Part shown: positions 12,793 to 21,537 of the stretch, in pieces
Position numbering within the stretch: the first letter of the stretch is position 1
Layout of the letters: each line of letters begins with the position of its first letter
Assembly (NCBI RefSeq): GCF_902148855.1
Contig: NC_043972.1
Location: forward strand, 36,401,496-36,465,495
Reading direction: 5' to 3'
From: Sphaeramia orbicularis
Lineage: Eukaryota > Chordata > Actinopteri > Kurtiformes > Apogonidae
DNA length: 64,000 nucleotides
Made by a program: the position numbers and the translations under genes
Notes under the pieces: model-generated
The model's database searches: none
What the model saw: the letters and a program-made list of their open reading frames with translations, nothing else
Told to the model about the DNA's origin: nothing

Positions 12793-12969
12793 CTATCACT
12801 ATACAGAACATTGTCATAGTGATGCAATTATAGCACACAAACTGCATATTGTACTTTTTTTTTTTAATGAAGATGTAAATAAACAACAACTAAATATTAT
12901 TTGAGCAACATAAAATGGACCAAAATGTGCAGACAGAACTTACCAGATGATACAGTAAGTCCACCTCAT
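5134..12969 (-). CDS. c1r: Complement C1r, modular serine protease (13 coding exons)
   Basis: Secreted protease that auto-activates in the C1 complex and cleaves C1s. Exons (minus): 12944-12969, 12365-12578, 11327-11510, 11106-11246, 8999-9204, 8770-8917, 7787-7905, 7629-7707, 7361-7495, 6376-6450, 6052-6257, 5728-5942, 5134-5503. They total 2118 nt, giving 705 residues, the same as human C1r. Modules in order: signal peptide ([14 protein letters not shown]), CUB1, EGF with the Asn/Asp-hydroxylation pattern [15 protein letters not shown]2, CCP1, CCP2, protease. Activation is at R456-IIGG; the triad is H496 (TAAHVL), D549 (YDNDIAL) and S655, with D649 giving Arg/Lys specificity. SGFG and [10 protein letters not shown] favour C1r over C1s. 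Oddities: the protease domain occupies three exons, whereas mammalian C1r has one; the active-site serine is an AGC codon; the motif reads GDSGS, not GDSGG. The donors after exon 2 (gtcaga) and exon 7 (gttcca) are weak. Confidence 0.93.
7066..7345 (+). mobile_element. LINE 3' end in a c1r intron
   Basis: A non-coding 3' tail typical of fish LINEs: CACTGTCAGACTGAATGGCAC, a T-rich segment, CCCCATTGTGGGATCAATAAAG, and a terminal (TCTAA)n run. It is 5'-truncated and inserted between the c1r exons for the two halves of CCP2, antisense to the gene. The family is not determined. Confidence 0.55.
8113..8719. mobile_element. Tc1/mariner-type MITE in a c1r intron
   Basis: The left end CAGTCAAATTTTAGGCAGCC and the right end GGCTGCCTAAGACTTTTGCA are imperfect inverted repeats. 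They match the well-known fish Tc1-type terminus (CAGTGCAAAAGTCTTAGGCA). TA dinucleotides abut both ends (8111-8112 and 8720-8721). The ~607 bp interior has no transposase reading frame, so this is a non-autonomous copy. Confidence 0.7.
9290..9535. mobile_element. Probable fish MITE fragment ending in TTTTTGCAG
   Basis: It contains phrases common in fish non-autonomous DNA elements: CTGCCAATGGAACAAGTGAA, TTTCTTGAAATAAGATTTTC, CACTTGGTAAGATGTGG and a terminal TTTTTGCAG. I could not find a clean partner for the right terminus, so boundaries are approximate. Confidence 0.4.
10429..10976. mobile_element. piggyBac-like MITE, copy 1 (c1r intron)
   Basis: 548 bp ending in TGGGTCTTTATGGGTTAA; the left end is a decayed inverted copy (TTACCGATAAAGACCCA). 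It shares sequence over its whole length with the elements at 25665-26467 (same orientation), 32660-33122 and 13519-14467 (opposite orientation). It sits between the c1r EGF and CUB2 exons. The TTAA target and CCC-starting termini are the piggyBac hallmark. Confidence 0.8.
12018..12082. repeat. (AC)n microsatellite
   Basis: About 65 bp of AC repeats with several GC interruptions (ACGC) in the middle, in the first large c1r intron. Confidence 0.95.
12760..12788. repeat. (AT)n microsatellite
   Basis: About 29 bp of uninterrupted AT dinucleotides in c1r intron 1-2 territory. Confidence 0.9.
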
Positions 12970-13518
12970 CTCTGATCTGTAAACCGATCGGTTGCTGCTG
13001 CTGTTTCTCACTCAGGAGGAACATGAATGTCAAAAAGTCTTTCGTTTACAAAGTTTGTTAACTCACTACGACAATGCCAGGAATAGGTGTTGTTTGTCTT
13101 GGCAAAATCAAAAGAACTCTTGTACTTGAATTGTATCTGTTTTGACGCCACAAACAAAATGCAAAGGTTTTTTTTTTTATATATATATATATTTTATTTT
13201 ATCTGTGGAGCAGCCTCACCCAAAGAAATGCCATTGCTTTGTTTTTAATTAGTTATATTATTAAAAGTCTCTTTCAGCAGTAAAACTGAATCTGACACTA
13301 GGGGGCAGTCATTTTTCAGAGTTTCTTCAAAGGATTGTGCAACTGCATCATAAGTCAATGGACTGTTTACATAAGTGTGTTCCCAGAGAGAATGCCCTTT
13401 CACATTTGTTTTTAGTTTTTAGGATTAAAACCACAGGAATATTCATTTGGTTAGTTATTTTAATAGGGAGTACCTTAAGAAAAAGTCATCAAAAAATTAT
13501 GAAAATATGTGACATTAT

Positions 13519-14467
13519 TTAACCCCTAAAGACTTACAAATATTTCTGTGGTGACTTTCAAAATATTTTTTCTCTAAATCTAACCTTTCCCAATATAATA
13601 ATTTTTTATTTTATCTTCTACATTTTTTTTTGTGGTGAAAATCAGGTGTTTTCCTATATTTAATTTATTGATCATGTAGATATTCATAAAGATAAAGAGT
13701 AAATTCAAAGGTTATGAGAACAGAGAAAACAGGCAAAAGAGAATAGACTTTAAAACAGCTCTGCTCGTTTATAAGTCTCTCCATGGTCTAGCACCAAAGT
13801 ACATCTGTGACGTGTTGGTCTCATACGAACCATCTCGGACCCTGAGAACCTCAGGGACAGGTCTTTTGCTGATGCCCAGAGTCAGGACTAAACAGGGTGC
13901 GTTTCAGTTCTATGCAGCTAAACTCTGGAACAGTCTTCCTGATGACGTGAGACAGACCCCTACTCTGACAATGTTTAAGTCCAGGCTGAAAACAGCTCTG
14001 TTCAACTGTGCATAGAACAACTGAAAGGGTTCTATCTGCACTCTTCTCTTTTACTTTGTTTAAATTGATTATTATTTATGTTTTACTGATTATGTTTTAA
14101 ATGTAATTGTGTGTTTTAATCTGTCTCTTTTCCATTTTTGTAAAGCACTGTGAATTGCCCTGTGTATGAATTGTGCTATACAAATAAATCTGCCTTGCCT
14201 TGCCTTTTTCAACAAACTATAGCATTAATTGAATGTAAAAAACAAGTGTCTACAACCGCTGTCATTTGTCAAACTACATGGGTTTTACTGGTGAATCAGT
14301 GTTGAAGATGATGGTGTTTCCATGTTTACTATGAACCCTCTGAACATCCAAATGGATCATGTGTGATGACAATGAAAAGCTGACAAACTGTATTTTATCT
14401 GAATTATTTACAAGTATTGATAAGAAGCTATTAAACCGCTTAAATCAGTGGTGATCTTTGAGGTTCA
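13519..14467. mobile_element. piggyBac-like MITE, copy 4, split by a LINE
   Basis: The left terminus TTAACCCCTAAAGAC and interior phrases (TCTCTAAATCTAACCTTTCC; GATGGTGTTTCCATGTT; GACAAACTGTATTTTA) match copy 3 at 32660-33122 in the same orientation. The right end (GATCTTTGAGGTTCAA) is decayed. A LINE 3' fragment (about 13740-14207) interrupts it, so the MITE is the older insertion. Confidence 0.7.
13740..14207 (+). mobile_element. 5'-truncated LINE (L2/CR1/Rex1-like) with C-terminal coding remnant
   Basis: The plus strand encodes an unbroken remnant of the region downstream of the reverse transcriptase: LLVYKSLHGLAPKYICDVLV, then RTLRTSGTGLLLMPRVRTKQ, then FYAAKLWNSLPDDVR and FKSRLKTALF, ending at a stop near 14013. 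This pattern is typical of L2/CR1/Rex1-type LINEs. The non-coding tail includes TTGTAAAGCACTGTGAATTG and ends in CTGCCTTGCCTTGCC, a short tandem 3' tail. Confidence 0.8.
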
Positions 14468-14639
14468 AACTGTACTGAACATCATTTTTATTCAAATCAT
14501 TTGAATTATTGTAACATTTATTAAATTCTGTCTTTATTTTTTTAGGATTCTATATATTATTCATCTCTGCACCTGAAACAAAAACTCCAATAAATGTAAA
14601 CACTCATAGATAAAACAGCAGCCTGTTGATGCAACACAT

Positions 14640-14645
14640 TTTATT
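14640..14645 (-). promoter_or_regulatory. Polyadenylation signal, c1s
   Basis: AATAAA on the minus strand about 175 bp beyond the c1s stop codon. Confidence 0.5.
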
Positions 14646-14820
14646 TCAGATGGTTGAACACAAATTATGAATTCATACCGTTATCACTTGTGATTAATGG
14701 TGGTACATTGTATTTGAGGATCATGTTCTTTATTTTCATTGAAACTTGTAAATGAGTCTTGAAACGGATTACAATGGTGTGGTTAGTGAAGAATGTTATT
14801 TTCTTGCTTATCTTTCCATT

Positions 14821-17800
14821 TTATGAGTTTCCCACTGTTTCTATTGTGTTTTTAATCCAGTCAACATAATTTGCCACCTTGGTATAGTAACCCTTGTACT
14901 GACGCTCACGACAGGGGGGTCCCCAGGACACGATACCCATTAGGCGATAGGGTTTGCCTGTACCCCCTGGCACAGTAAACGGACCTCCACTGTCCATCTC
15001 ACAGCTGTCCCTCCCCTCATATCCTGCACAGAACATGTTATTAGTGAATGTCATGTAATAGTTAGGTGGCAAGATGGGTGTATCCTGACACCTTTCAAGA
15101 GAGTAGACCCCAATCTGAGCGTATTTCAATATGGCAGACTTAAAGCCCCTTTCTGTTGCACCCCAGCCTGACACTATACCCATTTCATTCACTGTTAAGT
15201 CACTGTTCCCTTCAGGCAGACAAATAGGAAGTAGGTTTGGGCCAAGATTGACCTTTGAGGTAAACTTGATGAGAGCGATATCATTGTCGTAATTGGTACG
15301 AGTGGCAGAGGAGACAAGTGTCGTGTAGCCTGGATGGATAATGATCCTCTCACTGTCCAAGGAAACTACACCAGAAAACCTGTCTTCTGCTGTTCTGCCA
15401 TTTACCAGTCCACCATAGAGACGCAAAGAGTTTTCTTCAAGCCCCTCCACAACATGAGCTGCAGTCACAGCCCATCTGTCATTGATCAGAGATGCTCCTC
15501 CTCTACGTGGTTCTTTAATCAGAAGATGCCACGGTATTTCCCCCAGGTTGGCGTTAGAACCTCCTATGATCCTGGCGGAACTTGAAGGGTTCCTTTTAGG
15601 CATCCCACATGCTAAAGTTCACAAACAATTGTCAGTGCATTTCACATATTAGTACATGAGAAAGGAGATAGACTAAATTATAGCTGGTATAATGTAAAAG
15701 AAAAATAAACACTGTACTTTCAATGCATTTTGGAATCTCTGCGTTGCCATCAGTTGATACCCATTCACCAGTGGCACTACAAGTGTAGGAATCTGACAAA
15801 AAAGAAGTATATTTGTGGAGAAATTAGTGCTTTTTGTGTATGTCTCTTGACATTGTATAGTTAAAACTATTCTTATTACCATCTATGTCCAGTGAATAGT
15901 ACTTCGAACTGCAGTTGAACTGGATCTGGTCTCCGTACTGGCTCCCTGAACCCACCATTATCAAGATGCCATCCTCTGGAAGATCAGGGAAACCACAATC
16001 CACAGCTGCATGGAGTGGAAAAAAGTGTTTGGGGAAAAAAAAAAAAAACTTAAAATAAGGGGAAACATATTTTTATGACACATAGATAAGTATGGATGAG
16101 TGCTACTCAGACTTACGTTCACAGATGTAACTGGGGCTCCACACACCTGCTCTCTGGCATGTCGACACATAATCTGAAGTCATGATCTTTGCACCTTCCT
16201 GCTTTGCACAACATGAAGCGGATTAGTGTTTTTGGTTCAGACTTAATCAAACATAAATATAGGTTAGAGAGCTTCACTGTTTACTCACAGTGTTTGCAAC
16301 ATAACCAACATCACATGTTACTGTCACAACTTCATCCTCATGATACTCCAGTTTCGGAGGAGACACAGTGGAGTGTGGACTTATCACTGCAGGACACACT
16401 TTGCCTGCAATTTCACATTTCAAAAGGATGGTGATTTGTCCAAATATTTTCTTAACAGAAAATGCAGTTTTCCCACAAGTGAGAAAGTTATGGCACCTCT
16501 GGTCTGGAAGTGGAAACTGAAGCCTTTGTTGGTGCCAAATCCATCAGTCTTGAAGTGGATGTGGACACGATGTGAGTGGGTGAGAAGAGGTGATGGGGGA
16601 GGTGTGTGGCCACAGAATGGCCCCAGTTTCCCAGAATGAGTCTTTATCTACAAACAGATAAAAAATATCTCACAGGTTATAGATATTCTTCATCAATTAC
16701 ATAATTATTCATTTCCAGTTCTGAAATGCTAAATGCATGTTTGTTTATGTATAAGCCTCTATTAAAGGGTTTCAGTTGATCAGTTGATCAACATCTGACT
16801 TTTAGTGAGTCATAACTGTGACAAAACAAACAAAGAGGAACACAAAGTGAAACTCTAGTTTTGCCAAAAGATCACTGAAAAGTAAAATGCACGGGATGGC
16901 TATCAAAAAGGTCAAAGTAAAAGGGATCTAACAGTCTTAATAATTCTTTAACTTATCATTTAGATATTGATCATCATTAATACACCTTGTTTTTTTTATT
17001 TTTTATTTTACCTTGTACAGACATTTCTGCCTTTAACTTAACAAAGAAGTATATTAAGTTAGTACAACTTAAAAATCTTGTAAGCTTCCTCTAAAAGCTG
17101 AGTACAAAGCTGAAGTGCCTGGACATGTTTGTAGACAGACCACACCAACCACAAGAAATGGAGGGAAGCACAGAAAAAAAGGGAGAAACACGATTTTGCA
17201 TAGAACTTTACCAAACTTTAAGACTTGTTAGAATTTAGCTTTGTTTCTGCAACAGTGGTTTTAATTATTCAAGGACTGAATAATACACATTTTGCTCCTT
17301 TCTAATTTAAAATTGTAGTATATATTGTGGTGTGTTTGCTGCATTACATTGTGGATATTGGGTATATTGTTGAAAATGTGTTATTTTATGTGCAAGGGTC
17401 CAGCAGGGTTGTGGTGTTGGTGTTAATTTTGAGTTAATGTGTGCATGCTAATGTTTATTGGCCTTTTTGTGTTTGTGTTTGAACTGCACCATGAGTATGA
17501 GCTGTAGGCCAAACGATGCCTTTCCTGTTTATTACCATCTGTGGTTACCTTATTCAATGTAACTCCTAGTTGCTTGACAAATATAATTTACTGTTAGTAA
17601 TAGGATGGGGACAACAGCACTGTGTACAACTGAGATATCAACCTGCAGACAGATCTAGTAATTAAGATGCATAGAGAAATATTAAGCGGTATGATCATAT
17701 AACTGGAATTTCTGTGTGGAATTTGTTCTGTTGTACAGAAATACGTTAAGCCAACTCAAAAAATTAAGGTAACTACTTGTATGGACATTTTTGAGTAGAA

Positions 17801-20800
17801 TAAAAGTAAAACAATAAGTCAGTATAACTAAATGGAGTAGTTTTTACACAATTAAAATTAAGTTAGTTTGACTTAATTAAGCTTGTAGAGTAAAACGCAA
17901 ATCATATTGTTTGTACTAAAGTAATAGAGTTTACCTAACTAGAGAAGTCTTGTGGCATTTAAGCAATTATGGCCAAGTTGAAATAACTTAAAAAGATTAA
18001 TGGAAATTGTTACATCAGTTTTTTTACGTTGAGCCAACTTATCATTTTTTAGAGTGTATTCTATTCTATTCTATTTGGACACAACATGCATGAAGACTAC
18101 AGAAGTACAATAAAGGGAGGAAACTGAGATTATACTAATTATACCTGTAACTGCTGGACTGTGCAAAAGATGTAATCAAGGTTCAAGGTTACTTTATTTG
18201 TACCTGTAGGTAGTTTTGTTTTGCAGTCTAGGTGATTGCTTTGATATTACAACAAGACATACATTGAACATGTAAGACAGGTACTTGATGGAGCTTTCAG
18301 ACAGAACAAAAAGACAGGACAAAAAGTGTTCAGTGTTCCACCATTCATCAGTATAGCAGCATGGATAAGTAAAAGAATAAAATAAATAAATAAGATCAAA
18401 TAAATAAAAACAAGATACAATAGAACGTAAAGTAAAATTAAGTGTTTGATCTTGATCATTTGCTGCTATTGTTGCCAATAGTGACTGTTCTGTACTGATT
18501 TGAAGTTGGTAAGCAATTACTATCCCTTTGTAGAAATTTGTTTTCACTCTACTTTGACTGTGAATCAGTAAGTCTACTTTGATAAATGGGGGGAAAATGG
18601 GAAAAAGGGAACAAATGTTTGAAACTGAAAGGAGTATGTGCACAACTTGTTAAATCCATGGTTTCAACACTTGGTTCTAAGGTTGCGTTTTGTTTCATGT
18701 TCTGTGAATGCATTTTAAAGAAAACCATGTGGTAAATCCTCTGGCCTAATCCCTACCGTCAATGTATCTATGCACTGGCCATCAGGGCTTTGTTCCACAT
18801 CAAAAATCTCAGAGAAGTGCAGCTCCAGCTGTTGGTGGGTCTCCACAGACAGAGTGTACACACATCTGGCATTTTCTGCATATGAACCGGGCCACGAGGG
18901 ACTGGAAATGTCACCATATCTCAGCCCTGACAGATCCTCTGTACAGCTCACTATGTTAAAGATAAGACGATAACAGAAAGAGGTAATCGCACTCTTTTTT
19001 TTTTTAACATAATCATGCAAAATTACACAATCAGCCTCCTTCTCATTTTTATCCACCCCCGCTTCCCTTTTGCTTCCTCTATTTTCAGATTTTCACTTCA
19101 TGTTTCATGTCTGTTCCTTGTTCCTTTATTTGTCAAGTTTAATGCGCTCTCACCTCACTGTTAAAATGAATCATACCATACCAGTGCATGTGTGTTCGTC
19201 TGCATCTAAGTGGTAACCATGGCGACAGGAGCAGTGGTACCCTCCAATCCAGTTGTGGCAAAAATGCGTGCAACCGTTCTCTGGGTCATCCTCACATTCA
19301 TCGTAATCTGTACCAGAAAGTTTGGGTAAAGTCAGACAGAGAAAAGAATCATTGTCACACACCTTCCAGTCATTTAACGTAACAGTTGGAACATTGAGAT
19401 TTAGGTTTCAGGTGGCCTACTGCTGATGCAAATTGAGAGAGCACACCACTTTGAAGAGAGCTCAGTAATATAACCTTTGCAAAACAGAGATCTGCACCAC
19501 TGAGATAACAGCATAACATTTGATTGTGCATCCGTATGAAGCAGGAGGATTTCACTAGAAAGTGACATTAGGTGTGGTCATTTTGGTAATTGGAGTGCAC
19601 TGAGACATTTATTATTAACCTTCATTTAATCGGAAAAATGCCATTGAGATTAAGAACTTCTTTTACAAGGGAGTCCTGGCCAAGATAAACAGCAGCAAAT
19701 ACAAAACACAGTTACAAGATTACACCATTAAAGCACAAATAACTTACACATTTGACAATAAAAACTTAATAAAAAAATAGCAGATTAAGATTATAAATAA
19801 ACTATATAATTGAACAATGTCACAGTAATTCCAGGTTACTGTCTTAATGTTAGATATTTAAGTTACATTTATGTATTACAAGTTAGAATACATCATACCA
19901 GATAAATATACTTTCTATCACTTGAAAGCATTGTGTTAGTTGATGCCCTCTAACAAAATGTACATGAGATATCAGCAACTCTTTGCACCTTGAACTAAAA
20001 CTGAAAGTGCAGTTAAGGCTCTAATGTGCTTTGGGTCTATGTTTCAAGCTGACGTGTTTCTAATTTTTTTTTTAAGTCCTTGTAACAGCTTTCTAATATG
20101 CTGTATTGTATGTGCTGTACTGTAGCATTATGCATTAGTGTCCATAAATACTAACCATGCAAAAAATCACAATAATAAAGGCTGTCTTGGGTCAGCTTTG
20201 AGGCAAATATAACTTATTCACTCTATATATTTTTCTCCTCTGTCTCACCTTGAGTGGTGTAGAAGCCTCTGAATCCTGAGTGTCGTCTGGTATTTGAGTA
20301 ATCAGAGTGGAAAGAAAGAGAAAGACAGCCGCCAGGACTGGAGACGAGCAGCGGGTTTACAGTGGATTCCAGCTCCTCAAACGGTCTTTTGCCGCACAGA
20401 AGAGAAATTAAGCTTCCATCTGAAAACACCTACAAATAAATGGAAGATAGGAAAGGTCTGACAGAGATTGTATCAGGTATTAAACATGAGGAGGTTGTTC
20501 TTACCTTCACACTGTCGCTTTCACAGTCTGGGCTGTCCTCCAGGTCCAGGTGGACGAGCCTGATGGAGAGGGTGTGACCTTTGGGGGCACACCTGCTCCA
20601 GTTCAGACTGGAATGGGGTAAGTATCCTTTAGGATATCCAGGAGACTCCACCCATCCCAGCAGCAGAGAGTAGCCAGACTGGGACAGCAGGAGAAGCAAA
20701 AGACTGATGAGGAAAGTCAGCAGAGTGGAGGGAGATGAAAGGAGGAGAAAGTGGCAGAATTATAAATAGAAAGTGAGAAAGAAAAATGACAGATGTTTTT

Positions 20801-20909
20801 CACGTGAGAAACAGAATGTAAAGTTACACAGTGACACTACTCACATTACAGTATTGAATCTGTCTTCTGCTAAAATCTTACAAATCCAAACCCACCTTAA
20901 TGTTAACAT
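14821..20909 (-). CDS. c1s: Complement C1s, modular serine protease (11 coding exons)
   Basis: Secreted effector protease of C1, activated by C1r; it cleaves C4 and C2. Exons (minus): 20896-20909, 20505-20703, 20249-20429, 19182-19307, 18757-18950, 16497-16647, 16289-16404, 16117-16198, 15880-16005, 15718-15792, 14821-15611. All phases agree; 2055 nt give 684 residues (human 688). Exon 1 is only 14 nt (ATG TTA ACA TTA AG, donor gtgggt) and is inferred from phase; the signal peptide would be MLTLSLLLLLLSQSGYS. Modules: CUB1, EGF (CHNWIGGYHCSC hydroxylation pattern), CUB2 (GQCIDTLTV as in C1s), CCP1, CCP2 (four Cys each), protease in one exon as in mammals. Activation is at R435-IIGG; triad H474, D532 (NYDNDIAL), S629; D623 gives trypsin-like specificity. 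Oddity: the active-site motif is EMDSGG, with Met627 where Gly193 (chymotrypsin numbering) normally forms the oxyanion hole. Confidence 0.92.
17740..18060. repeat. AT-rich interspersed repeat (c1s intron)
   Basis: About 320 bp with recurring short words such as TTAAGTTAGTTTGACTTAA, AAGTTGAAATAACTTAA and GAGCCAACTTATC. Repeats of this kind are common in fish introns. I found no clear termini, so the class is undetermined. Confidence 0.35.
18177..18440 (-). mobile_element. Probable LINE 3' end, minus orientation (c1s intron)
   Basis: CAAGGTTCAAGGTTACTTTATTTGTACC followed by GCAGTCTAGGTGATTGC and an A/T-rich stretch resembles a LINE 3' tail read on the minus strand (…GGTACAAATAAAGTAACCTTG). Boundaries are approximate. 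Confidence 0.4.
19600..19765. repeat. Interspersed repeat, possible LINE 3' end (c1s intron)
   Basis: The phrases TGCCATTGAGATTAAGAACT and AAGGGAGTCCTGGCCAAGAT, followed by AACAGCAGCAAATACA, are recognisable fish interspersed-repeat sequence. There is no coding potential. Confidence 0.4.
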
Positions 20910-21537
20910 TGTAGTCCGAACAAACTTCTTCACAAATAAATCTCAACTTCCCCTTTTCTCAATAATTTACTTCAATCTCCTGCTCTTCCTGTTGCCCCTT
21001 TTCTCTCTCACTCATATTTTGCCCATGTAAGCATTTCATAAACCTATTTGTGGAGTGTTTTGTGAGTGTTGGCTGCAACATGGGAACCCAAACCATGCCA
21101 AAACTTCTGCACTGCTTGGACATAGTTTCACTAGAAACAATGGAGATAGAGTGTAAGGAAAGGGTGTAGTGGAGAGAGGAAATTGTTTCATTGTGCTGCT
21201 TTGCTTTGTGCAGTCAAGAGTGCCAGAAATGAGCCCTTTGGTCATGTATAGCTACGGAAACACACACACAGCTTGCAATCGCAGAGAGAGGACAAGAACA
21301 GGAAGGAAATGAGAAGAGAAACAGGCAGAGAGAAAGAGAGACTGAGGGGAAAACAGCAAATGAGGGTCACTGGGGTTTTCCACTGTGTAGGATTAGAAAA
21401 GGCATGAGAAGTAGGTATGGCTGAGTGAGGAGGGGAAACAGTCACAGCAGATATTACACAGACAGCACAGAGAGAGAGGCTGGAGACAGAAGAACACCAG
21501 CGTGAACATCAGACGGGACAGGAGCTTTAATGTTCAG
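20910..21537. promoter_or_regulatory. Short divergent intergenic region between c1s and the TNFR gene
   Basis: c1s starts leftward at 20909, and the first certain exon of the TNFR gene starts rightward near 21538. About 630 bp therefore must contain the c1s promoter and either the TNFR promoter or its signal-peptide exon. A hydrophobic plus-strand stretch ending at a GTAAGC donor lies at 20941-21026. I see no unambiguous TATA box. Confidence 0.5.

Larger units (their letters stand above)
12970..14820. other. c1r-c1s intergenic interval
   Basis: Both genes are on the minus strand, tail of c1s to head of c1r. The interval holds the c1r promoter and 5' UTR, a decayed piggyBac-like MITE split by a LINE fragment, and the c1s 3' UTR. 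No further gene is seen. Confidence 0.7.

Noticed and set aside
14821-15611. c1s as a pseudogene because of the altered active-site motif
   Set aside because: All eleven exons are open, phases match, cysteines and the triad are intact, and the length is close to human C1s; decay would normally show other damage.
18194-18643. 149-codon minus-strand open frame in a c1s intron
   Set aside because: It overlaps an A/T-rich repeat tail; the translation is Tyr/Ile/Leu-rich, as expected from AT-rich DNA.
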